The notes: generated from the sequence alone by a model not told the origin. Numbered from the stretch's first letter, positions 9,731-18,162 are shown. The stretch is DNA of 33,608 nt from Stagnimonas sp. (GCA_030696045.1 JAUYNO010000103.1:1-33608); one strand, 5' to 3'. Made by a program: numbers and translations.

Positions 9731-9931
9731 ATGAATATCAGTCTCGGTGGCGGTTACAACGGCCTGTTCGGGCTGTTGATCCTGGCGGCGGACCTGTACG
9801 CGATTTTCAGCATCGTCAGCAGCAGCGAAACCGTCGGCAAGAAAGTGATCTGGACCCTGGTGGTGCTGTTGCTGCCGGTGCTGGGTTTCATCATCTGGTG
9901 GCTGGCCGGCCCGCGCGCCCGCAACGGCTGA
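9731..9931 (+). CDS. Two-helix membrane protein of the PLDc_N type
   Basis: This 66-residue protein consists of two transmembrane helices: about residues 11-31 (LFGLLILAADLYAIFSIV) and 40-60 (WTLVVLLLPVLGFIIWWLAG). A short charged loop (SSSETVGKK) separates them, and the tail is basic. The pattern DLYAIFxI...KxxWxLVxLLLPVLGxxxWxLxGPR matches the phospholipase D-nuclease N-terminal domain (PLDc_N, PF13396), which in larger proteins precedes cardiolipin synthase catalytic domains. Here it stands alone, as often happens. It lies 18 bp after the DUF885 gene and so is probably cotranscribed. Its function is unknown. A catalytic PLD-family lipoprotein lies about 1.3 kb downstream, but a direct link is not shown. 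Confidence 0.88.
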   Translation: MNISLGGGYNGLFGLLILAADLYAIFSIVSSSETVGKKVIWTLVVLLLPVLGFIIWWLAGPRARNG

Positions 9932-9941
9932 GCGGCGCGGC

Positions 9942-9963
9942 GCTGATTCAGCGCTGACTCAGC
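9942..9963. repeat. Tandem pair of near-identical 11-bp palindromes
   Basis: GCTGATTCAGC and GCTGACTCAGC lie immediately head to tail, and each is a near-perfect dyad. They sit 10 bp after the PLDc_N gene and about 48 bp before the lipoprotein start, so they could form part of an operator for the downstream gene or a small hairpin in the transcript. No T-tract follows, so this is not a convincing terminator. Confidence 0.45.
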
Positions 9964-10010
9964 GGGGTCTGACAGGGTGCCTGCAGGTTTTCCGCTTGCG
10001 AGGTGCTGCG

Positions 10011-10301
10011 ATGTCCTTGACCCGATTAGTACTGGCGCTTGCACCCTTGATTGCTCTCGCCGCCTGCCAGCCGGCCCCCCAAGCTGGGGCCATCGGGCAG
10101 CCGGCGATGGACCCGGCGACACCCCAGGCACCGGCCAGCTCCGTCGCCCCGCCTTCGGAGGCGACCGGGACACGGTCGCCGGATAGCGCCTCGGACGCCG
10201 TCACCAACTCCTATTCCGGGGTGGTGCCCAACCAGGGCAGCGCCAATGCGCAGCCCGACGCGCCGCCGCGCGACGAGGTACCGCCAGACTCACCGCAATA
10301 G
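10011..10301 (+). CDS. Small Pro/Ala-rich lipoprotein
   Basis: This is a 96-residue predicted lipoprotein. A short basic start (MSLTR) and hydrophobic core lead to the lipobox LAAC with Cys19. The mature part is low-complexity, rich in Pro, Ala, Ser and Asp, and ends acidic ([10 protein letters not shown]). It contains no recognisable folded domain. The ATG at 10011 has a GAGGTG ribosome site 5 bases upstream, which decides it against a TTG five codons earlier. It probably sits in the outer membrane as a disordered tether or minor envelope component. That role is inference from composition. Confidence 0.75.
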   Translation: MSLTRLVLALAPLIALAACQPAPQAGAIGQPAMDPATPQAPASSVAPPSEATGTRSPDSASDAVTNSYSGVVPNQGSANAQPDAPPRDEVPPDSPQ

Positions 10302-10534
10302 CCGGGCGAGCGCATGGTTCCGCACCACCCTCCGGGCATTCCGCGCCCCCCGCTGATCCGTTCGGTGACCTATGTCCGCGCCCTGTTCCCCTGGGAACTG
10401 CGCGATGTTTCCGCCGCCAACGACGCGCTCTGCGCGCCCCCGGCAAGGGTATTCGGCTTTGCGCCACGGCCTGCCGCCGAGGGCGAGTCCGAGACCGCTG
10501 CACCTCCCTTCCCGCGACCCTAGGAGTTGATCCC

Positions 10535-11134
10535 ATGGCCAAGATCCTGGTCCTCTACCACAGCGTTTACGGCCATATCGAAACCATGGCGGGGGCGGTC
10601 GCGGAGGGCGTTGCCGAGGTGGCCGGCTGCAGCACCGAAATACGTCGGGTTCCGGAGACCATGCCGGATGAGGCTTTCCGCAAGGCTGGGGGCAAGGCGG
10701 AGCAGAAAGCAGCCGTCGCCCGCATCGACGAGCTGCCGGAGTACGACGCCATCCTGTTCGGCACGCCGACCCGTTTCGGCAACATGAGCGGCCAGATGCG
10801 CGGCTTTCTCGACCAGGCTGGAGGCCTGTGGAAGCAGGGCGCCTTGATCGGCAAGGCGGGCAGCGTCTTCACCTCCACCGCCACCCAGCACGGCGGGCAG
10901 GAGAGCACCATCCTCAGCTTCCATACCACCCTGTTGCACCTGGGCATGGTGATCGTCGGCCTGCCCTACAGCGAGGCGCGGCAGATGGGTGTCGAGCAGG
11001 TCAAGGGCGGCTCGCCCTACGGCGCCTCCACCATCGCCGACGACGGCACGCGCCAGCCCAGCGAGATCGAGCTGGCGATGGCCCGCTTTCAGGGCCGCCA
11101 CGTCGCCGGGATCGCCAGCAAGCTGGCGGCCTGA
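10535..11134 (+). CDS. wrbA: NAD(P)H:quinone oxidoreductase WrbA (flavodoxin-like)
   Basis: This 199-residue flavoprotein is of the WrbA/type IV NQO family. It uses FMN to carry out two-electron reduction of quinones to hydroquinones, which avoids semiquinone radicals. The N-terminal FMN phosphate loop is [38 protein letters not shown] is the family-defining WrbA block. A later segment, [14 protein letters not shown], lies by the isoalloxazine. The length equals the family norm. A TAGGAG ribosome site lies 7 bases before the ATG. It is an apparently single gene, with about 230 bp upstream lacking a convincing gene and 105 bp downstream before the PLD-family gene. Confidence 0.96.
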   Translation: MAKILVLYHSVYGHIETMAGAVAEGVAEVAGCSTEIRRVPETMPDEAFRKAGGKAEQKAAVARIDELPEYDAILFGTPTRFGNMSGQMRGFLDQAGGLWKQGALIGKAGSVFTSTATQHGGQESTILSFHTTLLHLGMVIVGLPYSEARQMGVEQVKGGSPYGASTIADDGTRQPSEIELAMARFQGRHVAGIASKLAA

Positions 11135-11239
11135 GGCCGCGCGGCTTTCAAGACGCTGCCGACCCGGTGGACGCGGTCGGTTCCGGCCCTGGTGCCGGTC
11201 GTTCAGCGGGCGAACAGATGCGCGGCCTAGCGTCGCAGC

Positions 11240-12667
11240 ATGAGGAGACATTCCAGACCAAAAACAGCGGCCAGCCTCCTGCGGGTGCTGGCGATTGCCT
11301 GCCTGTTGAGTCTGGATGCCTGCGCCAGCCTGCCGGACGCCGAGCGCCAACTGGCGGCGCAGCCCGCGCAGTCGGTGGTGGTCGAAGGCGCGTCCGGGCA
11401 AGCCTCGCGCGCCCTGGGCCGGCAGCTCATGGCCCAGGCCGGCAAGGCTGGCGATACCGACATGCTGCAACGGCATCTGCAGGCCGAGCAGGTCATCAAT
11501 GCCGGCAGCCCACTGGTGGCCGGTAACCGCCTGCGCCTGCTCAGCGATGGCCCGGCGACCTATGCGGCGATGTTCGCCGCCATCGACCAGGCCCGCCATC
11601 ACATTCATCTGGAGACCTACATCTTCGAGGACGGCGAGATCGGCGAGCAGTTCGCCACCCGCCTGCTCGAACGCGAACGGGCCGGCGTGCAGGTGCGGGT
11701 GCTGTACGACAGCGTCGGTGGCCTGGGTACGGCGAAGGAATTCTTTGAGCGCCTGCGCGCCGGCGGCATCCAGGTGGTCGAGTTCAACCCGATCAATCCG
11801 CTGGAGGGCAAGCGCAAGGGCTGGCAGGTCAACCAGCGCGATCACCGCAAGCTGCTGATCGTCGATGGCCGCAGCGCCTTCGTCGGCGGCATCAACATCA
11901 GTGACAGCTATGCCAGCAGCCCGTTTTCCAGCCCCCGGCTGAAGCGGGCTGGCAAGTCTGGCAAGGCGGCTCAGGGCAGCGGCTGGCGCGACACCCATTT
12001 GCAGATCGACGGGCCGGTGGTAGCCGAGTTCCAGCAGCTGTTCCTGGCCAGCTGGGCCAAGCAACGCGGCCCGGTGATCGCCGCCAAGGGTCTGTTCCCG
12101 GGCATGTCGCCGCAGGGTGCGGAGGTGGTGCGCGCCATCGGTAGCGGCGCCGACGAGCCCGAGAGCCTGATCTTCCTGACCCTGATGTCGGCCATCGCCC
12201 ATGCCGAGCAAAGCATCCATCTAACCATTGCCTACTTCGCTCCCGACCCTCAGCTGCGTCAGGCCCTGCTCGACGCCGCGCGCCGGGGTGTCGAGGTCGA
12301 ACTGCTGCTGCCGCGCCACACCGACTCCTGGGTGATCTTCAACATCGGCCGCTCCCACTACCAGGAGCTGCTCGACGGCGGCGTGAAGATCCATGAGCGT
12401 GGCGGCCCGGTGATGCACGCCAAGACCGCCACCATCGACGGCGTCTGGTCGACCGTGGGATCGACCAATCTCGACTGGCGCAGCTTGCTACACAACGACG
12501 AGCTCAACGCCGTGGTGGTCGGCAGCGATTTCGCGGCCCAGATGGAGACGATGTTCGAGCGGGACCTGGTCGAATCGACCGCGATCCAGGCCGAGCAGTG
12601 GCGGCAGCGCTCGCTGACATGGCGGATCAAGGAGTTCAGCGCGCGCCTGGTCGAGTATTGGTTCTAG
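11240..12667 (+). CDS. Phospholipase D/cardiolipin synthase-like lipoprotein
   Basis: This is a 475-residue member of the PLD superfamily with both HKD catalytic motifs: H202-x-K204 with D209 (RDHRKLLIVDG) and H393-x-K395 with D400 (MHAKTATIDG). GSTNLDWRS follows the second motif. The enzymes use the paired histidines for phosphatidyl transfer, making cardiolipin or hydrolysing phospholipid. The N-terminus is not the usual pair of transmembrane helices but a signal peptide with a lipobox-like LDAC (Cys28). Asp just before the Ala-Cys is unusual for a lipobox. A lipid-anchored periplasmic enzyme is therefore likely but not certain. It resembles ClsB/ClsC-type cardiolipin synthases more than toxin PLDs. 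The gene ends 7 bp from the convergent reductase gene. Confidence 0.9.
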   Translation: MRRHSRPKTAASLLRVLAIACLLSLDACASLPDAERQLAAQPAQSVVVEGASGQASRALGRQLMAQAGKAGDTDMLQRHLQAEQVINAGSPLVAGNRLRLLSDGPATYAAMFAAIDQARHHIHLETYIFEDGEIGEQFATRLLERERAGVQVRVLYDSVGGLGTAKEFFERLRAGGIQVVEFNPINPLEGKRKGWQVNQRDHRKLLIVDGRSAFVGGINISDSYASSPFSSPRLKRAGKSGKAAQGSGWRDTHLQIDGPVVAEFQQLFLASWAKQRGPVIAAKGLFPGMSPQGAEVVRAIGSGADEPESLIFLTLMSAIAHAEQSIHLTIAYFAPDPQLRQALLDAARRGVEVELLLPRHTDSWVIFNIGRSHYQELLDGGVKIHERGGPVMHAKTATIDGVWSTVGSTNLDWRSLLHNDELNAVVVGSDFAAQMETMFERDLVESTAIQAEQWRQRSLTWRIKEFSARLVEYWF

Positions 12668-12674
12668 GCGAGGC

Positions 12675-13655
12675 CTACAAACCCAGTAGCCGCCGCAACT
12701 CGGCCGCGCCCAGGCGCTGGGGCTGGCTGCGGTCCAGCTGCTCCACCAGTTCCACCAGCCGGCCGTTGATCGGCGCCGGCCAGTGGAGTTTTTCGCCGAG
12801 CGCGACGATCTCGCCATTGAGCTGGCGCACCTCGGTGCCGCGCCCGGCGCGCACGTCCGACACCATGCTTGGGTAGGCGCCGTCGTCGAGGCCATTCCGG
12901 AGCCTTGCCAGCCACCAGCCCAGGGGGCCGCCGTGGCGCAACAGCAGGCGGTAGCCGCGATAGGGCAGGGGCATCGGCAGCCGGTAGTCGATGCCAGCGG
13001 ACTCAATGCGGTCCACGGCTTCTTCCAGCACGGCGGCGAAGATCACCCGCAGGTCCGGGTCCGACAGGAGGTCGCGGAAGGTGCTTTGGGTCAGGGCGCC
13101 GATGGCGTTGGCGAGATTGATCAGCAGCTTGCCCCAGCAGGCCCGCTCGCCCCGGCTGCGGTTTACCCTCAGCCCGGTGCCGGCCAGCAGACCGTGCAGG
13201 GCGGCATCGCCGTCGGCGACGATCACGGCCGGCTTGGTGGTTAGCTGGGCGCTGAGCACACCCAGGTGCTGAGCATTGAACATGATGCTCATCGGCAGCG
13301 AGCGCAGCTCGGGGCGCTGCTGGCGCAGCCGGGGCAGGGCGCGCACGCCGTTGAGGGTGGAGATCAGGCAGAGCCCGGGCGGCGCCGCGCCGATGGCGTC
13401 GAGCACCGCGTCCAGGGCGCTGAACTTGGTACAGATCAGCAGGTAGCGGGTGTCGGTGTCGACCAGGTGCTCGGTCAGCGGCGGCAGCGGCGCCTCCAGC
13501 ACCCCGCCGCGCGGACGTTCCAGGCGCAGGCGGCCGGCCTGCCGGAACGGCTCCTGATCCTTGCCGCGCGCATACAGGCGCACGGGCTTGCCGGCGGCGC
13601 TCAGATAGGTCGCCAGGGTGGTGCCGACGGCACCGGCGCCGACCACGGTCAGCAT
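12675..13655 (-). CDS. ApbA/PanE family ketopantoate reductase (2-dehydropantoate 2-reductase-like)
   Basis: This 326-residue protein has an N-terminal NADPH-binding Rossmann motif, VVGAGAVGTTLA. Two family signatures follow: the CWGKLLINLANAIGALT segment, whose lysine is the expected catalytic residue, and PSMVSDVRAGRGTEVRQLNGEIV near the C-terminus. The reference reaction reduces ketopantoate to pantoate in coenzyme A synthesis. The family also includes paralogues acting on other 2-keto acids, so panE is not asserted. ATG 13655 places the Rossmann fold at the very start; a longer in-frame extension has no family sequence. It converges on the PLD-family gene and is divergent from the LolA-like operon with 105 bp between. 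Confidence 0.88.
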   Translation of the reverse strand: MLTVVGAGAVGTTLATYLSAAGKPVRLYARGKDQEPFRQAGRLRLERPRGGVLEAPLPPLTEHLVDTDTRYLLICTKFSALDAVLDAIGAAPPGLCLISTLNGVRALPRLRQQRPELRSLPMSIMFNAQHLGVLSAQLTTKPAVIVADGDAALHGLLAGTGLRVNRSRGERACWGKLLINLANAIGALTQSTFRDLLSDPDLRVIFAAVLEEAVDRIESAGIDYRLPMPLPYRGYRLLLRHGGPLGWWLARLRNGLDDGAYPSMVSDVRAGRGTEVRQLNGEIVALGEKLHWPAPINGRLVELVEQLDRSQPQRLGAAELRRLLGL

Positions 13656-13760
13656 GGCGGGGTATCCAGGGAGGGGTGAGTCCGGCAGCTTACCCGTCAG
13701 CCGCGGCCAGGGGATACACTGCCGCCGCACCAACGCGGTCTGGCCCAGGGGAGGGCGACG

Positions 13761-14552
13761 ATGCGAACCCAGGCGTTTCGGATGCGGCCGCTGGCCCTCT
13801 TGATGGCCGCCGCGCTGCTCGCCGCACCGGCCTACGCCGGCCCGGCCGAAGACAAGCTGATGAGCTGCATGCGGGCCAACATCCCCAAGACCCTGCGCAT
13901 CCAGGAATTCGACCTCACCGCCACCGACCGCGCCGGCGCCTCCCGCCTGCTGCGCGGCAAGCTGTTCGCCAAGCGCGAGGACGAGAAGCTCAAGTCCATG
14001 CTGCGGTTGGTGGCGCCGGCCGATGTCAGCGGTGCCTCGTATCTGCTACTGGAAGGCGACAAGGCCGACCAGATGTATGTCTACCTGCCGGCGCTCAACA
14101 AGGTGCGGCGCATCAACGGCGCCAGCAGTGACGGCCCGCTGTTCGGCACCGACCTGTCCTACGCCGACATCAAGCAGGTCAACAATGCCTTCAGCGGCAG
14201 CGCGCCGACCCTGGAGGCCAGCGAGAAGATCGATGGCCGCGCGGTCAAGCGCATCTCGGTGGTGCCGCATGCCGAGACCGGCTCGCGCTACAGCCGCATC
14301 CGCGCCTGGGTCGACGAGGCGAGCTGCGTCGCCATCAAGGCGGAGTTCCTCGAAGGCGAGACAGTGCGCAAGCGGCTGCTGTCACCCGCCGCCTCGCTGA
14401 CCAAGTCCGGCGCCTACTGGTACGCGGCCGAAGCGACCATGAGCGATCTCAAGGAAGGCAGCCACACCACCCTGAAGGTCACCGGCGTCAAGAGCGGCGA
14501 AGAGGTGGCCAACCGCTACTTCGATTCCCGCAATTTCTACGTGGGCAACTGA
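13761..14552 (+). CDS. LolA-like outer membrane lipoprotein-sorting family protein
   Basis: This 263-residue periplasmic protein has a signal peptide (LALLMAAALLAAPAYA) and a LolA-like beta-barrel domain of the PF17131 type. It contains FDLTATDRAGASRLLRG, a GASYLLLEGDKADQMYVYLP strand pair, the KVRRINGASSDGPLFGTDLSYADI block and a C-terminal NRYFDSRNFY. A strong GGGGAGGG ribosome site lies 5 bases before the ATG. Proteins of this family are commonly encoded beside MMPL/RND exporters, as here: the exporter gene starts 14 bp after the stop. It is inferred to accept a hydrophobic cargo from the exporter and carry it across the periplasm, as LolA carries lipoproteins. The cargo is unknown. Confidence 0.92.
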   Translation: MRTQAFRMRPLALLMAAALLAAPAYAGPAEDKLMSCMRANIPKTLRIQEFDLTATDRAGASRLLRGKLFAKREDEKLKSMLRLVAPADVSGASYLLLEGDKADQMYVYLPALNKVRRINGASSDGPLFGTDLSYADIKQVNNAFSGSAPTLEASEKIDGRAVKRISVVPHAETGSRYSRIRAWVDEASCVAIKAEFLEGETVRKRLLSPAASLTKSGAYWYAAEATMSDLKEGSHTTLKVTGVKSGEEVANRYFDSRNFYVGN

Positions 14553-14566
14553 GTCGGTCCCCGACC

Positions 14567-17284
14567 ATGCTCCGACTGCTGGAACGCCTGGCCTCCCGAC
14601 CCTGGCTGACCCTGGCGCTGATCGGCCTGCTGACCGCCCTGGCCGCCGCCGCCTGCTTCGACTTCAGCAAGCGCGAGCTGAAGATCGGCATCGACCCCGC
14701 CACCGAGCGCCTGCTGCCGGCGCAGGACGCCGACCGCGCCGTGCTCGACCGCACCCGCGCCGTGTTCGGCGACACCGATCCGGTGCTGCTGACCCTGCGC
14801 TTCGACGACGGCGTGTTCACCGCCCGCAATCTCGCCGCCATCGAGGAGCTGAGCGAGCAGCTCAAGCAGCAGCCCGGCGTCTCGGATGTGTTCTCGCTGG
14901 CCAGTGCCCCCAACCTGCTGGCCAGCGGCGAGGATGTCGAGGTCAGCAGCTTCACCCAGCAGGCCGCCGCCGACCCCAGCCGCATCGCCCAGCTGGCCGG
15001 GCAGCTGGCTGAGAACCCGGTCTATCACAACAGCCTGGTTTCCGAAGACGGCCACGAGGCCGCCTTCGCGCTGTCGCTGCACGATTTCGACGAGGCCGCC
15101 TTCCGCGCCGCCGGCTATCCGGGCCGCCTGCTGGAGCTGGCGCGCGAGGTCACCGGCGTCAGCACCGTGCGGGTGACCGGCGCGCCGGTCATCAAGCGCG
15201 CCACCACCGATGCGCTGCTGAAGACCTTCATGGTCACCGTGCCCTCGGTGCTGGCGGTGATCGTCAGCGTGCTACTGCTGGCCTTCCGCGATCTGCGCAT
15301 CACCCTGGCCGGCACCATCACCGTCTCGGTCGCCCTGGTCTGGACCCTGGCGGTGGCCAGCCTGCTGGGCTGGAAGATCCACCTGCTGACCGCGCTGACG
15401 CCGGTGCTGGTGGTGACCCAGGGCCTCTGCTACTGCATCCACTGGCTGGCCGACTACGTGCAGCACAGCGACAGCAAGACCGCGGGCGCCCGGGCGCACT
15501 GGGCACTCAAGCACGCCTCGCTGCCGCTGGGGCTCAATGCCCTGACCACGGTGGCCGGCTTCCTGGCGCTGCTCATCAACGACCTGCCGGCGATCCGCCA
15601 GTTCGCCGTGCTCACCGCCATCGGCACCGCGCTGGCGGCGCTGCTGGCGCTGACGCTGCTGCCGGCGCTGGCGCAGATTTTCGGCAACGGCCGCTACCGC
15701 GAGCCGCGCGAGCCCTTCTATCACGCCGTGGCGGCACAGCTGTCGCGGCTGGCGGTGCGCAGCCGGGGGCTGATCATCAGCATCGCCGTGCTGCTCTTGC
15801 TGATTGGCCTGGGCCTGGCCACGCGGCTACAACCGAATTCCGATTTCGTGCGCGGCTTCCCCGAGGATTCGGCGGTGCGCATGGACTACGAGGCGATCAA
15901 CGCCGGCTTCGGCGGCGCCAACGTGCTCACCGTGCTGATCGAGACCCATGTCACCGACGCGCTCACCGATCCCGGCCGCGCCCGCGAGATCGACCAGCTG
16001 GCCGCCTGGCTGCGGCAGCAGCCGGAAGTCGGCGCGGTCTACACCTATGTCGATCTGCTGAAGCTGCTCAACCGCAGCCTCAACGACGGCGACCCGGCCT
16101 ATGCCGTGGTGCCGGACAACGCGCCGGCGATAAAGCAGCTTCTGGTCTTCGCCGGCGGCGATCAGCTCAAGCGCATGCTCGACCGCCAGTTCCAGACCGC
16201 CGCCGTGGTACTGCGGGTGACGGTGGACGACGCCGCGACGCTCACCGCCTTCGCGCAGCGGGTCGAGGAACGTCTGGCCGCGCTGCCGCAACCGATGGCC
16301 GCCAACCTCACCGGCTCCAGCCTGCTCGCCACCCGCACCGTCGCCCAGCTGACCTCCGGCCAGTGGGCCACGGTGGCGCTCACTGCCGCGCTGATCTGGG
16401 CGATCCTGGCGGTGATCTTCACCTCGCCGCGCGCCGCCCTGCTGGCACTGCTGCCCAACCTGGTGCCGGTGTCGATCTACTTCGGCCTGCTGCAACTGAC
16501 CGGAATCGGCCTGACGCCTACCACCAGCCTGATCGCCAGCATCGTGCTCGGCATCTCGGTGGACGACACCATCCACTACATGGTCCGCTTCAACCGTGAG
16601 GCCCGCTCGCGCGGCAACGAGGCCGAGGCGGTGCAGGCCGCCCTCGCCGGCGTGCTGCGGCCGATCACCCTGACCATGCTGGCGCTCTGCTGCGGCTTTC
16701 TGGTGTTCCTGGGCGCGGACATGGAAAGCCAGGTGCAGTTCGGCGCCCTGGCCGCCTTCACCCTGTTCCTGTCCTGGGCCTGCGACATCACCCTGACCCC
16801 GGCGCTGGCCTCGTTCGCCCGCATCGTCACCCTCTGGGACATGCTGCGCCTGGACCTGGGCCACAGCCCCCAGCACACCATTCCGCTGCTGTCCGGCCTG
16901 TCGCTGCGGCAGGCGCGCACCTTCGCCCTGCTGTCCAACATGGAGAAGCTGCCTGCCGGCCGCCGCGTGATCACCGAGGGCGACTACGCCCGCGACATGT
17001 ACGTGATCATCGACGGCCAGGTCGAGGCCTGGGTCGAGCGCAACGGCGAGCGCAAGACCCTCGCCAGCCTCGGCCGTGGCGCCGTGATCGGCGAAGCCGG
17101 CTACTTCGGCCAGCGCCGCACCGCCAACATCGACGCCACCAGCAATGTCCGTCTCCTGCGCTTCGACAGCCAGGACCTCGAACGCCTGCGCCTGCGCCAC
17201 CCGCGCATCGCCGCCACGGTCTTCCGCAACCTCAACCGCGTGCAGTCGGAGCGGATCGCGCGGATGACAGCGATGCTGAACTAG
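14567..17284 (+). CDS. MMPL/RND-family exporter with C-terminal cyclic-nucleotide-binding domain
   Basis: This 905-residue inner-membrane protein has the MMPL-type layout: one helix near residues 15-35, a periplasmic domain, a block of five helices from about 220, a second helix near 400, a second periplasmic domain, and a final five-helix block from about 600 to 755. ISVDDTIHYMVRFNRE (VDDTIH at 665-670) is a conserved family motif. Beyond the last helix, residues about 765-905 form a cNMP-binding (CRP/CAP-like) domain, with LPAGRRVITEGDYARDMYVIIDGQVEAWV and a phosphate-cassette-like GEAGYFGQRRTANIDA. The domain should lie in the cytoplasm and may gate transport. The partner LolA-like gene is 14 bp upstream and a small periplasmic gene starts 8 bp downstream. 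The substrate may be a lipid or hopanoid-like molecule, by family analogy only. Confidence 0.93.
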   Translation: MLRLLERLASRPWLTLALIGLLTALAAAACFDFSKRELKIGIDPATERLLPAQDADRAVLDRTRAVFGDTDPVLLTLRFDDGVFTARNLAAIEELSEQLKQQPGVSDVFSLASAPNLLASGEDVEVSSFTQQAAADPSRIAQLAGQLAENPVYHNSLVSEDGHEAAFALSLHDFDEAAFRAAGYPGRLLELAREVTGVSTVRVTGAPVIKRATTDALLKTFMVTVPSVLAVIVSVLLLAFRDLRITLAGTITVSVALVWTLAVASLLGWKIHLLTALTPVLVVTQGLCYCIHWLADYVQHSDSKTAGARAHWALKHASLPLGLNALTTVAGFLALLINDLPAIRQFAVLTAIGTALAALLALTLLPALAQIFGNGRYREPREPFYHAVAAQLSRLAVRSRGLIISIAVLLLLIGLGLATRLQPNSDFVRGFPEDSAVRMDYEAINAGFGGANVLTVLIETHVTDALTDPGRAREIDQLAAWLRQQPEVGAVYTYVDLLKLLNRSLNDGDPAYAVVPDNAPAIKQLLVFAGGDQLKRMLDRQFQTAAVVLRVTVDDAATLTAFAQRVEERLAALPQPMAANLTGSSLLATRTVAQLTSGQWATVALTAALIWAILAVIFTSPRAALLALLPNLVPVSIYFGLLQLTGIGLTPTTSLIASIVLGISVDDTIHYMVRFNREARSRGNEAEAVQAALAGVLRPITLTMLALCCGFLVFLGADMESQVQFGALAAFTLFLSWACDITLTPALASFARIVTLWDMLRLDLGHSPQHTIPLLSGLSLRQARTFALLSNMEKLPAGRRVITEGDYARDMYVIIDGQVEAWVERNGERKTLASLGRGAVIGEAGYFGQRRTANIDATSNVRLLRFDSQDLERLRLRHPRIAATVFRNLNRVQSERIARMTAMLN

Positions 17285-17292
17285 GTGTTCGT

Positions 17293-17667
17293 TTGATACC
17301 GAGGCGCCGCTGGCCAGCCATCCGCGCTCGCGCGGCGATGCTGCTCGCGGCGCTGCTGCTGGCTGCAAGCAGTGCAGGGGCCGACAGCCCGGAGCCAGTG
17401 GGTGGGGCGGCGCAAGCGGTGCCACCTACCGCGGCGGTGGTGGACTACTACACCCGCCCGCTCATCAAGGCGCGGCTGCGCATCCCCGACAGCCTGCGCG
17501 ACTACCGCGTCACCGCCATCACGCGGTCAACGGACGATCCCAGCCGCTTCGAGGTCGAAGTGCACTTCCTGGCGCGGACGCCGTTCGGCGGGACCACCGC
17601 GCATAGCGCCCGCTTTCAGATGAAGCGAGCGGCGACGGATGGTGAGTGGATCGTGACGGCCAAATAG
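17293..17667 (+). CDS. Small periplasmic protein, unknown function
   Basis: This 124-residue protein starts at TTG, with an AGGTG ribosome site 5 bases upstream. It follows the MMPL gene by 8 bp, so it is probably the third gene of that operon. The N-terminus is a long signal peptide (basic MIPRRRWPAIRARA, then LLAALLLAASSAGA). The remaining part, about 95 residues, looks like a small alpha+beta domain (YYTRPLIKARLRIPDSLRDY, then FEVEVHFLARTPFGG and ending DGEWIVTAK). The terminal strand recalls small NTF2/cystatin-like or DUF-type periplasmic folds, but no family is recognised. A role as accessory factor of the exporter is inferred only from position. An ATG at 17338 is an alternative start that would weaken the signal peptide's basic region. 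Confidence 0.75.
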   Translation: MIPRRRWPAIRARAAMLLAALLLAASSAGADSPEPVGGAAQAVPPTAAVVDYYTRPLIKARLRIPDSLRDYRVTAITRSTDDPSRFEVEVHFLARTPFGGTTAHSARFQMKRAATDGEWIVTAK

Positions 17668-17700
17668 CTGGCGAAAGTTGCCGGAAGTGGTCAGTTGGAA

Positions 17701-17729
17701 CGTCCGAGCTCGCTGGCACCGAGCGGACG
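17701..17729. terminator. Possible bidirectional stem-loop between convergent genes
   Basis: CGTCCG-AG-CTCG pairs with CGAGCGGACG across a 7-nt loop, leaving a 2-nt bulge. It sits between the end of the MMPL operon (17667) and the convergent orphan gene (17746), the expected place for a shared terminator. No T-tract follows on either strand, so intrinsic termination is uncertain. Confidence 0.35.
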
Positions 17730-17745
17730 TGTTGTCAGGCGTGCT

Positions 17746-18162
17746 TTAGTAAGGCTCATAGGGCACTTGCTGCCATCTCAAGCCAGGGATACCAAGTAAA
17801 TGCCCGTCTTCGAGACGGCCCGATGGCAGCTGAATGTAGCCACGGCGTCCCAAGACATGGCGCCCGATTTTTCGAATGTCCTCGCCAGCCCGACCCGCTG
17901 CAACGGCAGATAGAAGCTCTGTGATTGATTGTTTGTCCAACGGCACTGCGCGATCCCACCACGAGCCGACTCCGATCGAGATTGCTGCATGCTGTCCATC
18001 ATCGGCAACCCACAGGCGCATGGGAATGGACGCCGGGTTGGTTGGCCTTAAATCAACACGTTGTGGTCCCCCAGTCGTGGCGCCAACGACCGAAACGGTG
18101 ACGCGCTGAGAAGCCGCCCATTCGCGCACGACCTGCTCCAGTAGTTGATCGCTCACGTCCAT
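17746..18162 (-). CDS. Orphan protein of unknown function
   Basis: This 138-residue soluble protein starts at ATG 18162 (MDVSDQLLEQVVREWAAS); longer in-frame starts add unlikely sequence. It lacks signal peptide and membrane segments. An N-terminal helix is followed by alternating strands (VTVSVVGATTGG, PMRLWVADDGQHAAISIGVGSWWDRAV), a helix (KQSITELLSAVAAGRAGEDIRKIGRHV) and a Gly/Pro-rich end (GIPGLRWQQVPYEPY). The stretch is visibly less GC-biased than its neighbours. It stands alone between the MMPL operon and the merR-type gene, which suggests acquisition by transfer. The size and single-domain layout resemble immunity-like or cargo orphan genes, but no such family is recognised, and no toxin gene is next to it. 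Confidence 0.7.
   Translation of the reverse strand: MDVSDQLLEQVVREWAASQRVTVSVVGATTGGPQRVDLRPTNPASIPMRLWVADDGQHAAISIGVGSWWDRAVPLDKQSITELLSAVAAGRAGEDIRKIGRHVLGRRGYIQLPSGRLEDGHLLGIPGLRWQQVPYEPY

Noticed and set aside
5599..9957. A 1452-codon open frame on the plus strand.
   Set aside because: It runs antisense to rlmKL and in another frame over the DUF885 gene. Its Ala/Arg/Gly-rich, low-pattern product is typical shadow coding in GC-rich DNA, and both real genes have clear family motifs.
10314..10523. A 69-codon plus-strand frame between the small lipoprotein and wrbA.
   Set aside because: The product is Pro/Ala-rich without a ribosome site or family motif. The 233-bp gap more plausibly holds the wrbA upstream region, though translation is not excluded.
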